A DNA stretch of 35,039 nucleotides from contig NZ_JAUAMB010000044.1 of NCBI RefSeq assembly GCF_031010175.1, positions 1 through 35,039 on the forward strand. Reading direction: 5' to 3'. The DNA is from Halomonas sp. SpR1. Lineage in GTDB: Bacteria > Pseudomonadota > Gammaproteobacteria > Pseudomonadales > Halomonadaceae. Made by a program: the position numbers and the translations under genes. Positions within the stretch are counted from its first letter, which is position 1, and the number at the start of each line of letters is the position of its first letter. This document shows positions 17,495 to 26,649 of the stretch, one piece after another. A model generated the notes under the pieces. It did no database searches, was not told the origin of the DNA, and saw only the letters and a program-made list of their open reading frames with translations.

Positions 17495-19624
17495 TTAGAA
17501 CTCGTAGCGGGCGGAGAGCCACAGGCGGCGACCCTCTTCGCTATTGGCGTAAACGTTGCCAAAGCTGGTGCCATCGCCGTAAGCGCGGTAGTCGACAAAG
17601 TCTTTGTCAAACAGGTTGTAGATGGTCGCGCTCAGATTAAGCTGATGGGTAACCGCGTAATTACCGCCCAAGTGAAACAGTGAGTAGGCTTTAAAGTCGC
17701 CCAGGTCATCAAACGAGGGCGCGCCGCGGACGCGCTCGCGGTTACGGTAGCGTTCGCTGCGGTACTCTGCTGACAGCCAGGTATCCAGCTTAGCCGTTGC
17801 CTGCCAGCGCAGCGTGGCGTTAATGGCGTGTTCGGGGGTGTCCGTTAGCGGCTCGCCCTCGTTTTCGCCACTCTTCTGTTCGCTATCGGTGTAGGTGTAG
17901 TTGGCATTAACGCGCCAATCAGGGGCGAACTGGTAGCTGGTAGAGAGCTCGACCCCTTGGGTGATCGCCTCGTCGACGTTGACCTGTTGGCTGTACAGGC
18001 CGTCAGGAATCAGCGGGTCGTTTTCCACCAGAATATCGCTGCCGCTGGCAATCTTGTCGTCAAACTGGTTGTGGAACAGCGTGGCGCTGGCAGTGAAACC
18101 CTGTTGGTTATCGTAATGGGCGCCGATCTCGCTGCTGGTGCTGGTTTCAGGTTCAAGATCCGGATTACCGATAGTCAGTATCGTGCCCTGACCGGTCACA
18201 CCGTTAATGCCGTCATGCAGATCATTAAGCGACGGCGTTTTGTAGCCACGGCTAACACCACCTTTCAATGTCCAGTTAGGCGTTGTGTTCCACACCAAGT
18301 AGCCGCGCGGGCTGAACTGGCTGCCAAAGGCGTCATGGTGATCGTAGCGTCCGCCCAGGGTTAGCGCTAAATCGTCGCGCAGCAGCCACTCATCTTCGGC
18401 AAACAGTGACCAGGTGGTCTGCTCAAAGGTCTCACCGGCCAAGCCATCGTCAAGCTCTGCCTCCCACCACTGCATACCCACGGTGGCCATATGATTGTCT
18501 AACGGCATAATGAATTTGCTATCGAGCACGGTATTGGTGGTTTCCAGCTCCCGTGGGGCACCGCCGATAATGCTGGGAAAACCTTCATAAGCGACGCCCA
18601 TATCGCCAGGGATTGTACGGCCCTTGGTTTCGGTAGTGTTGCGCATCAGGCTAGATTCCAAGGTGCCCGAGGCAAAGCGGCCGGTGTGACCAAGGGCGAT
18701 TTGTTCGCGCTCAAAACGGAGTTCATCCGAATAGCCGGTAGCGCTGCCGGGGTCGGGTGCACAGCTACGGGTACGGCCATCCAGGGTGCCTAGCTGGCAC
18801 TCGTCGTTGTCGTAACGCTGACGGCTAACTTCACCATCCAGCCATAGGTCGTGGTCGTTGCTAGGCGTCCAGGTCAGTTTGCCACCCAGGCTGTAAGTGT
18901 CGCCTTCTACGGGGCTGGGGCCGCGTTGGTCGACTTCGACAGGCTCACCGTTGTTATCGGTATAGGTAAGCTCGGAAGCGTCGCGCTCATAAATCCGCCC
19001 ACGCAGTTGAATGCCCAGGGTATCCTCTACCAGAGGGCCGCTGGTATAGAGGTTGATCTCGCGGCGATCGCCAAAATCGCGATCCTCGTTAAAGGTGTTT
19101 TCGACCCCAACAGAGCCTGTCCACTCGCGGCCCACCCGGCGGGTAATAATGTTGATGACACCGCCCATGGCGTCAGAGCCATACAGCGTCGACATCGGCC
19201 CGCGAATCACCTCAATGCGCTCAATGCTGGAAATAGGTGGAAAGAAGCTGGTGGAAGTTTCACCAAAGCCATTGGGGGTGACGCTGCCCGCCGCATTTTG
19301 GCGGCGGCCATCGATCAGGATCAGCGTATAGTCGCTGGGCATGCCACGGATACTAATGTTGCGCCCACCGGTTTTGCCCACCGCGCCACCCACATCCACC
19401 CCTTCAACGTCGCGCAAGGCATCGGCAATGCTGGTAACCCGTTTACGCGAAAGCTCCTCGCGGGAGATGACTGAGATGCTGGCTGGGGCGTCGATCATTG
19501 CCTGTTCAAAACCGCTGGCTGAGACAACGATATTGTCCAACTGTTGACTCTCTTGGGCAGAAGCGCCCGCAGAAACAGCGAGTGTAACGGCGCTAGCGAG
19601 AACAGAGCGTGTAAAGAGTGGCAT
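17495..19624 (-). CDS. TonB-dependent siderophore receptor, paralogue
   Basis: A 709-residue outer-membrane receptor with a signal peptide (ASAVTLAVSAGASAQ), TonB box-like DNIVVSAS, plug motifs (DAPASISVISREELS, NISIRGMPSDYTLILIDGRR, ERIEVIRGPMSTLYGSDAMG) and a beta-barrel ending RLWLSARYEF. It is clearly a paralogue of the receptor at 15354: the plug, the NPDLEPETS segment and the NVDEAITQGVE / YTYTDSEQKSGE stretches match almost word for word. A Cys pair (NDECQL...RSCAPD) suggests a disulfide-braced loop. It probably serves the siderophore importer encoded divergently at 19882-23838. A Fur-like site lies 18 bp upstream of its ATG. Confidence 0.92.
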   Translation of the reverse strand: MPLFTRSVLASAVTLAVSAGASAQESQQLDNIVVSASGFEQAMIDAPASISVISREELSRKRVTSIADALRDVEGVDVGGAVGKTGGRNISIRGMPSDYTLILIDGRRQNAAGSVTPNGFGETSTSFFPPISSIERIEVIRGPMSTLYGSDAMGGVINIITRRVGREWTGSVGVENTFNEDRDFGDRREINLYTSGPLVEDTLGIQLRGRIYERDASELTYTDNNGEPVEVDQRGPSPVEGDTYSLGGKLTWTPSNDHDLWLDGEVSRQRYDNDECQLGTLDGRTRSCAPDPGSATGYSDELRFEREQIALGHTGRFASGTLESSLMRNTTETKGRTIPGDMGVAYEGFPSIIGGAPRELETTNTVLDSKFIMPLDNHMATVGMQWWEAELDDGLAGETFEQTTWSLFAEDEWLLRDDLALTLGGRYDHHDAFGSQFSPRGYLVWNTTPNWTLKGGVSRGYKTPSLNDLHDGINGVTGQGTILTIGNPDLEPETSTSSEIGAHYDNQQGFTASATLFHNQFDDKIASGSDILVENDPLIPDGLYSQQVNVDEAITQGVELSTSYQFAPDWRVNANYTYTDSEQKSGENEGEPLTDTPEHAINATLRWQATAKLDTWLSAEYRSERYRNRERVRGAPSFDDLGDFKAYSLFHLGGNYAVTHQLNLSATIYNLFDKDFVDYRAYGDGTSFGNVYANSEEGRRLWLSARYEF

Positions 19625-19641
19625 GTCATTCCCCTTGGTGA

Positions 19642-19656
19642 CGATAATTATTAGCT
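19642..19656. promoter_or_regulatory. Fur-box-like site upstream of the second TonB receptor
   Basis: CGATAATTATTAGCT matches 11 of the 14 defined positions of the 7-1-7 Fur consensus TGATAATNATTATCA and lies directly ahead of the receptor start. In the 257-bp divergent region it is paired with a second site near the importer operon. Confidence 0.55.
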
Positions 19657-19833
19657 AATGGTATTGATTGTTAAATAGGTGCGGGAGTCTAAAAAGAAAA
19701 GTTCCCAAACGCGAGGGGGGGATCAAGGAACGTTACGTTGCGTAAACTGAAACATAAGCTCGGCGTAGGATGTGGTGGAAGGGTTGCATAAAGTGGAACG
19801 CGCTATTCCCACGAATAGTAGTGCAAGTGTTTT

Positions 19834-19848
19834 TGAGAATCGTTACTA
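19834..19848. promoter_or_regulatory. Fur-box-like site upstream of the siderophore importer operon
   Basis: TGAGAATCGTTACTA matches 10 of the 14 defined positions of the 7-1-7 Fur consensus, with the left half TGAGAAT being the best part. It lies 34 bp ahead of the binding-protein ATG at 19882. Confidence 0.45.
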
Positions 19849-19881
19849 TCTTTTTTGAATTTACCGCGCCGAGAGAAATAT

Positions 19882-20838
19882 ATGCTGGTCACAACGAAAT
19901 CGATCCACGCCATGCTAGGCACTTCTTTGCGTAAAGGCGTGGCTGCCGCGCTTCTCAGTTCATTGGTAGCAGGTGCTGCTCAAGCACGCACGCTGGATAC
20001 CGCGTTTGGCGACGTAGACGTGGAGGGAACACCTGAGCGTGTTGTGACCCTATACGAAGGCGCGCTAGATGCCGCTCTTGCCGCCGGTATTACGCCACTG
20101 GGCGCCGTCACCACGCGCGGCGGCGATAACGTCGCCGAGTACGTGGAAGCCCATTTGGGCGATGATCGACCCGCCATTATGGGCGTTGTCAGGGAAATCA
20201 ATATTGAAGCCGTGCTGGCGCAGCAGCCGGATCTGATTTTGGCGCCCGCCCAGCTTTCTGATGAACAGTACCAACTGCTTTCACGTATTGCGCCAACCGT
20301 TGTTCCGCATACCCAGCCATTAGCCGCGGATAACTGGGAAGCTGAGGCGCGACTTTACGGCGAAGCGTTAAACCGTGAAGAAGCCATTGAGGATGCCATT
20401 GCCGCGGTAGATCAGCGCACTGCAGAGCTGGCTGACGCGCTAGCCGCCGCCGACGTAAGCGGCAGCGCCTTTTTAGTCCGCTGGATGCCGGGTGGCCCGA
20501 TGGTCATGTCGGAAAACCTGATTGCCACGGGTCTGCTGGAGCGGGTCGGGCTGGATGTGCAAGGTGCGGATCTGATCGGTGAGCGCGGCGTACACAGCGA
20601 TGTGCTCAGCCTGGAAAACCTTGCCGAGATAGACGGTGACTGGCTCTTCCTGGCCACCCTCAACGAAGATGGTCAACAGGCCTTGGACGCCGCTAAACAA
20701 AGCCCTGCGTTCACTCGCCTCAATGTGGTTCAGCAAGAGCAGGTGGTGCCAGTGAATGGCCAACTGTGGAGTAGTGCCAATGGCCCGCTGGCCGCCCAAG
20801 CGATTCTTGATGATATAGAGGCTGCGCTGTTGCCGTGA
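19882..20838 (+). CDS. iron-siderophore ABC transporter substrate-binding protein
   Basis: A 318-residue periplasmic binding protein of the FecB/FhuD class III type. The signal peptide is GVAAALLSSLVAGAAQA, cleaved before RTLDTAFGDV. The characteristic start GDVDVEGTPERVVTLYEGALDAALAAGI and the segment LAQQPDLILAPAQLSDEQY are the family signatures. A TTG at 19855 would add nine residues; the ATG at 19882 with GAGAG ahead is preferred. Its stop overlaps the permease start (GTGA). It delivers a ferric siderophore from one of the two receptors to the permease pair. Confidence 0.9.
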   Translation: MLVTTKSIHAMLGTSLRKGVAAALLSSLVAGAAQARTLDTAFGDVDVEGTPERVVTLYEGALDAALAAGITPLGAVTTRGGDNVAEYVEAHLGDDRPAIMGVVREINIEAVLAQQPDLILAPAQLSDEQYQLLSRIAPTVVPHTQPLAADNWEAEARLYGEALNREEAIEDAIAAVDQRTAELADALAAADVSGSAFLVRWMPGGPMVMSENLIATGLLERVGLDVQGADLIGERGVHSDVLSLENLAEIDGDWLFLATLNEDGQQALDAAKQSPAFTRLNVVQQEQVVPVNGQLWSSANGPLAAQAILDDIEAALLP

Positions 20839-21860
20839 CGGTTCCTCGTTTTGCAACGCCTGCCATCTGGCGTGCCTCACCTCGTCTGCTAATGATGCTA
20901 CTACTCACCGCCCTTGTGGCGGTGAGTGGCGTTAGTTTATTGATTGGCGCGGGCAGCGTTGGCCCCGGCAGGGTGTTGGCGCTGCTAAGCGGCGCCCAGG
21001 ACAGCGAAGCGCGCTTTATTGTTTGGGAACTGCGCGCCCCGCGTACCTTAATCGGCATTGCGGTAGGTATGGCATTAGGCGTTGCCGGGGCGCTGCTGCA
21101 AGCGGTTGCCCGCAACCCACTGGCCGAGCCAGGGCTTTTAGGGGTTAGCGCGGGGGCGGCGTTTGCCGTGGCGCTGGCCCTGGTGCTGGGGGCCAGCGCC
21201 GCCACTTTGCGCATTTCAGTCGCTCAGCTCGGCGCCTTGGTGGGCTGCGTGTGCGTCTTAAGCGTGGCGCGCTTTCGCGGTGTGGGTAACGACCCTATCC
21301 GGCTCGTGCTCGCCGGGGCAGCGTTTTCGGGTCTGCTGGCGTCATTAACTTCGTTGCTGCTGCTTTACGACCAGCGCGCCGCCGATGAAATACGCTTCTG
21401 GGTGATTGGCAGTTTGGCCGGTCGCCGCTTGGATGACTTGTTCGCCGTACTGCCCAGTATGCTGGTGGCGTCTGCCATGGTTGCACTGATCGCCCGACCA
21501 TTAGCTGCGCTAGCACTGGGCGAGCGGGTTGCCTCGGGGTTGGGGCACCACCCCAACTTGATTCGCTGGCTGGTCGTCGCCTGCGTGGCGCTTTTGGTGG
21601 GGGCTGCCACCGCCATCGCCGGGCCGATTGCCTTTGTCGGATTGGTAGTACCGTTTGTGGCCCGTGCGTTCGCCGGGCCGGATATTCGCCGTACGCTGCT
21701 GTTTTGCCTGCCCATCGGGCCGCTTATGGTGCTCGCCGCCGATATCATCTCCCGCGTGGTGGTGGCGCCTTCAGAACTACCCCTGGGCGTGCTCACGGCG
21801 TTATGTGGCGCCCCCGTTTTAATAGCGGTTGTACGTGCACGCCGCTTACCGATGTTATGA
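20835..21860 (+). CDS. FecCD-family siderophore permease, first subunit
   Basis: A 341-residue inner-membrane permease with about ten segments. The GTG start is placed so that it shares the TGA stop of the binding protein (GTGA). Family motifs are WELRAPRTLIGIAVGMALGV, ARNPLAEPGLLGVSAGAA and IAGPIAFVGLVVPFVAR. It forms a heterodimeric channel with the next permease. GC content is high and even, so there is no sign of recent transfer. Confidence 0.93.
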   Translation: MTVPRFATPAIWRASPRLLMMLLLTALVAVSGVSLLIGAGSVGPGRVLALLSGAQDSEARFIVWELRAPRTLIGIAVGMALGVAGALLQAVARNPLAEPGLLGVSAGAAFAVALALVLGASAATLRISVAQLGALVGCVCVLSVARFRGVGNDPIRLVLAGAAFSGLLASLTSLLLLYDQRAADEIRFWVIGSLAGRRLDDLFAVLPSMLVASAMVALIARPLAALALGERVASGLGHHPNLIRWLVVACVALLVGAATAIAGPIAFVGLVVPFVARAFAGPDIRRTLLFCLPIGPLMVLAADIISRVVVAPSELPLGVLTALCGAPVLIAVVRARRLPML

Positions 21861-23026
21861 GTGGGTTTATGAAAACCGCATCAAGGCCTTCTGTATCAAT
21901 GACTGGCTCAACGGGTAAATCTGCTGCTATGCCTTTCTCTTTTGCTGCCCAAGCGGTGTCGGGAGAAAACGGCAGCGTATCGCCGCCTCCAGGGTACTGG
22001 CGCTTCGCTTGGCGATATCAACAGGGTGCGCACAGCGTCCTGTTTGAACAGCGAGCGGTGGTGGTCAACCTGGGCCTATTGGGCGCGCTACTGGTTGCCA
22101 GCATTATCTATCTTAGCCTCGGCAGCGTTAACGTCGCGCCAGCAGCGGTGCTGCAGGCGCTGTTGGGCAATGCGGATATGATGGCAAGCTTTGTAGTGCA
22201 AGAGCTACGCTTGCCACGTTTGGCCGCTGCCTGCACTACCGGGGCGGCCTTCGCATTAGCGGGCATTCTAATGCAGACCCTGGCCCGCAATCGCCTGGCA
22301 ACGCCTGGTATTATCGGCATTGATAATGGTGCGACGGCGTTTGCGGTGGCCTCCATAGTGGGTGTCGGCTTTTCCATCGCGCCGCCCGCCATGGCGTTGG
22401 CTGGGGCGACCACCGCCGCGGTACTCACTTTCGGCTTAGCCGCGGGCAGTGGTACCCAGGGCTATCGCTTTATTGTTGCGGGGATTGGCGTGGGCGCGGT
22501 GTTTGGCGCGGTGACGCAACTGATGCTGGCGCGAGTCGCCATTGACACCGCCAATGCCGCCTACCCATGGACGGTTGGCTCGCTCAATGCTCGCCCCAGC
22601 GGCGCACTTCAGTTGCTGATGCTCGGCTTGGCGTTAGGGCTGGCCACGGCAATGGCGCTAGCCCGCTCGCTTACACTGCTGCGTTTCAAGGATGCCACCG
22701 CTAGCGGGTTAGGCGTGAACGTCAAACGGCGCCGGTTGGAAGTGTTGCTGCTATCTGTCGCGCTAACCGGGCTGGCGGTTGCCGTTGCCGGGCCGGTGGG
22801 TATGGTGGGATTGATTGGCCCTGAGATTGCCCGGTCAATGTCGAGCTCCCGTAGCGTGCCGGTTTTGGCGGCAACGCTGGCGGGGGCGCTGGTCATGGTG
22901 CTCGCCGACTTGGCCGGGCGTACGTTGCTGGCGCCTATCGAGATTCCGGTGGGCATCGTTACCGCCGTGGTCGGCGGGCCCTGGTTACTTTGGATATTAA
23001 TGCGCCCCCAACGGAGTTTTACATGA
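21857..23026 (+). CDS. FecCD-family siderophore permease, second subunit
   Basis: A 389-residue permease starting at the ATG that overlaps the previous stop (ATGA, 21857-21860). The frame stays open upstream to 21704, but that part lies inside the preceding gene and is not family-like. The first 65 residues form a Ser/Thr/Pro-rich cytoplasmic extension ahead of the first membrane segment, longer than usual in FecCD. Core motifs are VQELRLPRLAAACTTGAAFA, ARNRLATPGIIGIDNGATAF and VAGPVGMVGLIGPEIARS. An internal ATG (21869) could be the true start. Confidence 0.92.
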   Translation: MSGFMKTASRPSVSMTGSTGKSAAMPFSFAAQAVSGENGSVSPPPGYWRFAWRYQQGAHSVLFEQRAVVVNLGLLGALLVASIIYLSLGSVNVAPAAVLQALLGNADMMASFVVQELRLPRLAAACTTGAAFALAGILMQTLARNRLATPGIIGIDNGATAFAVASIVGVGFSIAPPAMALAGATTAAVLTFGLAAGSGTQGYRFIVAGIGVGAVFGAVTQLMLARVAIDTANAAYPWTVGSLNARPSGALQLLMLGLALGLATAMALARSLTLLRFKDATASGLGVNVKRRRLEVLLLSVALTGLAVAVAGPVGMVGLIGPEIARSMSSSRSVPVLAATLAGALVMVLADLAGRTLLAPIEIPVGIVTAVVGGPWLLWILMRPQRSFT

Positions 23027-23838
23027 GCCAATCCCCGGCGTCGCCAATTCCCTCTCTGGCTACCCAGGCACTGGGCATGAGCTATGGCTCACGGCAGGTG
23101 ATTGATGGCTTGAATATCACCCTGCCCAGCGGCCAAGTCACCGCCATTGTGGGCCCCAACGGTTGCGGTAAATCAACGTTGCTGGCCGGGCTTGCCCGCC
23201 TGCATAAACCCGACAGCGGCGCGGTATTACTGGATGGTGGCGATATTCAGCGGCTGCCCACTCGACAACTCGCTACGCAGCTGGCGCTACTGCCCCAGGA
23301 AGCCGTCGCGCCAGAAGGGCTCACCGTGACCGAACTGATCCGCTTTGGCCGCCAGCCCCACCAGGGCTGGCTGCGCCAGTGGTCAGCAGAAGACCAGCGC
23401 GTGGTGCAGCACGCGTTGGCGGCGGCAGGGCTTGAGCAGCTCGCGGATAGGCCAATTGATGCGCTCTCCGGCGGCCAGCGGCAACGCGCCTGGATTGCAA
23501 TGACCATCGCCCAACAAACCCCGCTGTTGTTGCTGGATGAACCCACCTCTGCGCTGGATCTTGGCCATCAGATTGAAGTGTTCGAGCTGGTACGTGAGCT
23601 GGCCTGTCATGGCCGCACCGTGGTGATGGTGCTGCACGATCTGGCCAGCGCCTGCCGCTACGCCGACCATCTCATCGCCATGCGCGAAGGGCAGATTGTA
23701 GCGGAAGGGCCGCCCGCTCAGGTGGTTACGCCTGATCTCGTGCGAACGCTCTATCAAGTAGAGTGCACGCTGCTGCTAGACCCCGATACCGGCAGCCCGC
23801 TGCTGGCCAATGTGCGACGCAGCACGGCACCCGCTTAA
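23023..23838 (+). CDS. siderophore importer ATPase (FecE/FepC-like)
   Basis: A 271-residue ABC ATPase. Walker A is GPNGCGKST, the Q-loop LPQEAVAPEG, the signature LSGGQRQRAWIAM, Walker B LLLLDEPTSALD, and the H-loop VLHDLASACRYAD, all of the iron-siderophore type. An ATG at 22990 is in frame, but 23023 has GGAG seven bases ahead and overlaps the permease stop (ATGA). All four importer genes therefore overlap end to end and should be translated in fixed proportion. Confidence 0.94.
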   Translation: MSQSPASPIPSLATQALGMSYGSRQVIDGLNITLPSGQVTAIVGPNGCGKSTLLAGLARLHKPDSGAVLLDGGDIQRLPTRQLATQLALLPQEAVAPEGLTVTELIRFGRQPHQGWLRQWSAEDQRVVQHALAAAGLEQLADRPIDALSGGQRQRAWIAMTIAQQTPLLLLDEPTSALDLGHQIEVFELVRELACHGRTVVMVLHDLASACRYADHLIAMREGQIVAEGPPAQVVTPDLVRTLYQVECTLLLDPDTGSPLLANVRRSTAPA

Positions 23839-23931
23839 CCCCCCACGCATTAACGCGTTGAGCCCGGGCATTGAATTCATTACGCTAGCGCCTACCTAGT
23901 TGGCCTACAACAACCTCAGTAAGGAATGCTC

Positions 23932-25755
23932 GTGGCTCCTTCTCCACCCCGTTCTCAGAATCAGAGCTTTCAAGCCCTGGTGCGGCTACTCCGCTACGCC
24001 AAAGGCTATCGGCGGCGCATTATTGCCGCTACTACCTGTTCAGTTATCAACAAGCTGTTTGATATTGCCCCAGAAATTTTGATTGGTGTGGCCATCGATG
24101 TCGTGGTCAACCAAGAGCAGAGCTTTGTGGCCAGCCTGGGGTTTGAAACGCCCCAACAGCAAATCACTATGCTGGCGGTACTAACGTTTGTTATCTGGGC
24201 AGGGGAGTCACTGTTTGAGTACCTGTTCCAAATTCTGTGGCGCAACTTAGCCCAACGCTTACAAGCGGATATGCGCCAGGATACCTACGAGCACGCCCAG
24301 AGACTGGATATGGCGTTTTTCGAGTCGAAAAGCTCCGGCCAGTTGGTGGCCACCATGAACGATGATGTCAACCAGCTCGAGCGCTTTCTGGACGGCGGGG
24401 CGAATGCGATTATTCAGGTGGTCGTCACCGTGGTGGCGGTTGGCGCGGTCTTCTTCGTGCTTTCGCCACTGATTGCGCTGCTGGCGTTTACGCCGATTCC
24501 GCTGATCATTTGGGGCGCGTTCTTCTTTCAGCACAAAGCCGGGCCGCTGTACAGCGATGTGCGCGAAAAAGTCGGCGATTTAGCCAGCCGCTTATCCAAC
24601 AACCTTAGCGGCATTGCGACAATTAAAAGCTTTACCAGCGAAGACCGCGAGGCCGAGCGCCTGCGCGATGCCAGCGAAGCCTACGTAGACGCCAACAGAC
24701 GGGCGATCAAGGTGAGCTCTGCGTTTATTCCGGTCATCCGCATGGCGATTTTGGCCGGTTTTCTTGCCACTTTCACCGTGGGCGGCATGATGGCGCTCAA
24801 CGGCTCCCTGAACGTGGGCGCTTACGGCGTGCTGGTGTTTTTGACCCAACGCCTGCTCTGGCCGCTGACCGGCCTGGCCCAGGTGATCGACCTGTTCGAG
24901 CGCGCCATGGCCAGCACGCGGCGCATCCTCGATCTGCTCGAAGTGCCGATTACGGTAAAAGACGACAGCACCACACCGCTCACCCAGCCAGTGCGCGGCG
25001 AAGTAACGGTTGATAATGTCAGCTTTCACTATGCCACTAGCGGCGTTGGGGTGGATGGTATTCACCTGCACGTGCCCGCAGGCAATACCCTGGCGCTGGT
25101 GGGGGCGACAGGGTCGGGCAAATCCACTCTGATCAAACTGCTGCTACGTTTTTATGACCCCGAAAACGGCCGCGTGCTCATTGATGGGCAGCCCATCACC
25201 GAAGTGAGTATGAACTCACTGCGTCAATCGATTGGCCTGGTTAGTCAGGATGTATACCTGTTTGAAGGCAGTATTCGCGACAATATCGCTTACGGTAAGC
25301 CGGACGCCGACGAAGCCGCGATTATCGACGCCGCCAAAACCGCTGAAGCGTGGAGCTTTATCGAAACGTTGCCCCAAGGTTTGGACACTCCGGTAGGCGA
25401 GCGGGGCGTGCGGCTTTCCGGTGGCCAACGCCAGCGGCTTTCACTGGCCAGGGCGCTGCTCAAAGACCCGCCTATCTTGGTGCTGGATGAGGCCACCAGC
25501 GCGGTGGACAACGAAACCGAAGCGGCTATTCAGCGCTCGCTAAAACGCATCGCCCATGGTCGTACGGTGATTATGATTGCCCACCGGCTTTCCACCATCG
25601 TGCACGCCGATGAAATCGTGGTGATCGAGAAAGGCCAAGTGGCCGAGCGCGGCAGCCACTCAAGCCTGCTGGCAGCTAACGGCCACTATGCCGCCCAGTG
25701 GCGGGTGCAAACCGGCGAGGCCCAGGCGGGGGATATGGAGGTACTCAGTCGTTAA
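23932..25755 (+). CDS. ABC exporter with fused membrane and ATPase domains
   Basis: A 607-residue homodimer-type exporter. Six membrane segments span about 25-310, followed by an ATPase with Walker A GATGSGKST (about 391), signature LSGGQRQRLSLARALL, Walker B ILVLDEATSAVD and H-loop IAHRLST. It resembles MsbA/multidrug and siderophore-associated exporters. The ATG at 23926 touches AAGGA with no spacer, so I chose the GTG at 23932, six bases after it. It follows the importer after 93 bp with no terminator, so it may export a siderophore or act after import like YbtP/YbtQ. No biosynthesis gene is visible. The substrate is undetermined. Confidence 0.88.
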   Translation: MAPSPPRSQNQSFQALVRLLRYAKGYRRRIIAATTCSVINKLFDIAPEILIGVAIDVVVNQEQSFVASLGFETPQQQITMLAVLTFVIWAGESLFEYLFQILWRNLAQRLQADMRQDTYEHAQRLDMAFFESKSSGQLVATMNDDVNQLERFLDGGANAIIQVVVTVVAVGAVFFVLSPLIALLAFTPIPLIIWGAFFFQHKAGPLYSDVREKVGDLASRLSNNLSGIATIKSFTSEDREAERLRDASEAYVDANRRAIKVSSAFIPVIRMAILAGFLATFTVGGMMALNGSLNVGAYGVLVFLTQRLLWPLTGLAQVIDLFERAMASTRRILDLLEVPITVKDDSTTPLTQPVRGEVTVDNVSFHYATSGVGVDGIHLHVPAGNTLALVGATGSGKSTLIKLLLRFYDPENGRVLIDGQPITEVSMNSLRQSIGLVSQDVYLFEGSIRDNIAYGKPDADEAAIIDAAKTAEAWSFIETLPQGLDTPVGERGVRLSGGQRQRLSLARALLKDPPILVLDEATSAVDNETEAAIQRSLKRIAHGRTVIMIAHRLSTIVHADEIVVIEKGQVAERGSHSSLLAANGHYAAQWRVQTGEAQAGDMEVLSR

Positions 25756-25772
25756 TCTTTAGAGTTTCATTA

Positions 25773-26363
25773 CTACCGATTAACTAACAGCGCATTAAGG
25801 GTGACGGGCACATGCTCGTCAATCTCCTGATAGCCCAGCAGCGACAGCACGGTACGTACCGTGCTGTTGGCCATCAGCGCTCTGCCATCCATCGCCATGG
25901 GCTCTGCGTGGGTCACGCGTATCTCGTTCAAGCCTTCACGGGTAAACCGCAGCGGCACGGACTCCTGCTGGTTAACCATGTCGGACTGCACGCTAAACGT
26001 CAGCGTTTCAACCAGCGACTCACCAATATCCAAACCGTCTAACCGCTCTGGGGGCATTTGTGCCTCCAGCGTCACCAAGGTGGTGTTCGCCAGCAAGCCT
26101 ATCCACGGCGGAAGCTCGCCAAAGCGCTCGAGTACATCCGTTTGGCTAAGCTTTAACGGCAAGCGCAGCGTGCCATCGCTCGAGATATCGCCCTGCAGGT
26201 CGCGCACCTGATGGTGGTGGGTTTGCGGCGCCTCGCCGTTCAACTGGGTAATCGACGCCTGCACCCGGGACTGGGCCGGGTCAAGCTGCCAGTCCGCCTG
26301 CACGGGCAGTACCAACAATAAAGGAAATAGAGCAATCAATGCTTTCACAGCGCGTCTCCGCAT
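25773..26363 (-). CDS. YceI-family periplasmic protein
   Basis: A 196-residue secreted protein. The signal peptide is ALIALFPLLLVLPVQA, cleaved before DWQLDPAQSRV. The opening pattern (W-x-LDPAQSRVQASI) and beta-rich body are those of the YceI lipocalin-like family, which bind isoprenoid-type lipids such as quinones in periplasm. It converges with the exporter gene, with only 17 bp between the stops and no visible terminator. Its start lies about 110 bp from the tRNA gene. It is the last core gene before the island. Confidence 0.85.
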   Translation of the reverse strand: MRRRAVKALIALFPLLLVLPVQADWQLDPAQSRVQASITQLNGEAPQTHHHQVRDLQGDISSDGTLRLPLKLSQTDVLERFGELPPWIGLLANTTLVTLEAQMPPERLDGLDIGESLVETLTFSVQSDMVNQQESVPLRFTREGLNEIRVTHAEPMAMDGRALMANSTVRTVLSLLGYQEIDEHVPVTLNALLVNR

Positions 26364-26456
26364 AAAGAACTACTCACCAGACTGCCCAATCCACATAAAG
26401 TGCCGTAATGACATCAAGATAGCGCAATGGGGCTAGCCTCACACCGCCACATTCGC

Positions 26457-26462
26457 TATGAT
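26457..26462 (+). promoter_or_regulatory. likely -10 element of the tRNA gene
   Basis: TATGAT sits 14 bp before the mature tRNA start, followed by a GC-rich discriminator GCACGC typical of stable-RNA promoters. The -35 at 17-bp spacing (TAGCCT) is weak. Confidence 0.4.
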
Positions 26463-26475
26463 ATGCACGCTTTTC

Positions 26476-26552
<77 letters not shown>

Positions 26553-26601
26553 TTTAAATCAGTAGCTTAGCAGTTTTCTCTGGTGAGTCCCCTACTCCAA
26601 G

Positions 26602-26620
26602 GGTACAGTTTCGGTACAGT
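26602..26620 (+). repeat. arm-type direct repeats before the integrase
   Basis: GGTACAGT occurs at 26602-26609 and again at 26613-26620, an 11-bp period that places both on one face of the helix. Their place between the tRNA and the integrase start fits arm-type integrase or directionality-factor sites. The assignment is inferred. Confidence 0.5.
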
Positions 26621-26649
26621 GCCGATCTTTCAGACCCCGGAGATTTTTT

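Noticed and set aside
21704..21856. Upstream extension of the second siderophore permease
   Set aside because: Lies inside the first permease gene in another frame; ATGA overlap at 21857 is the natural start.
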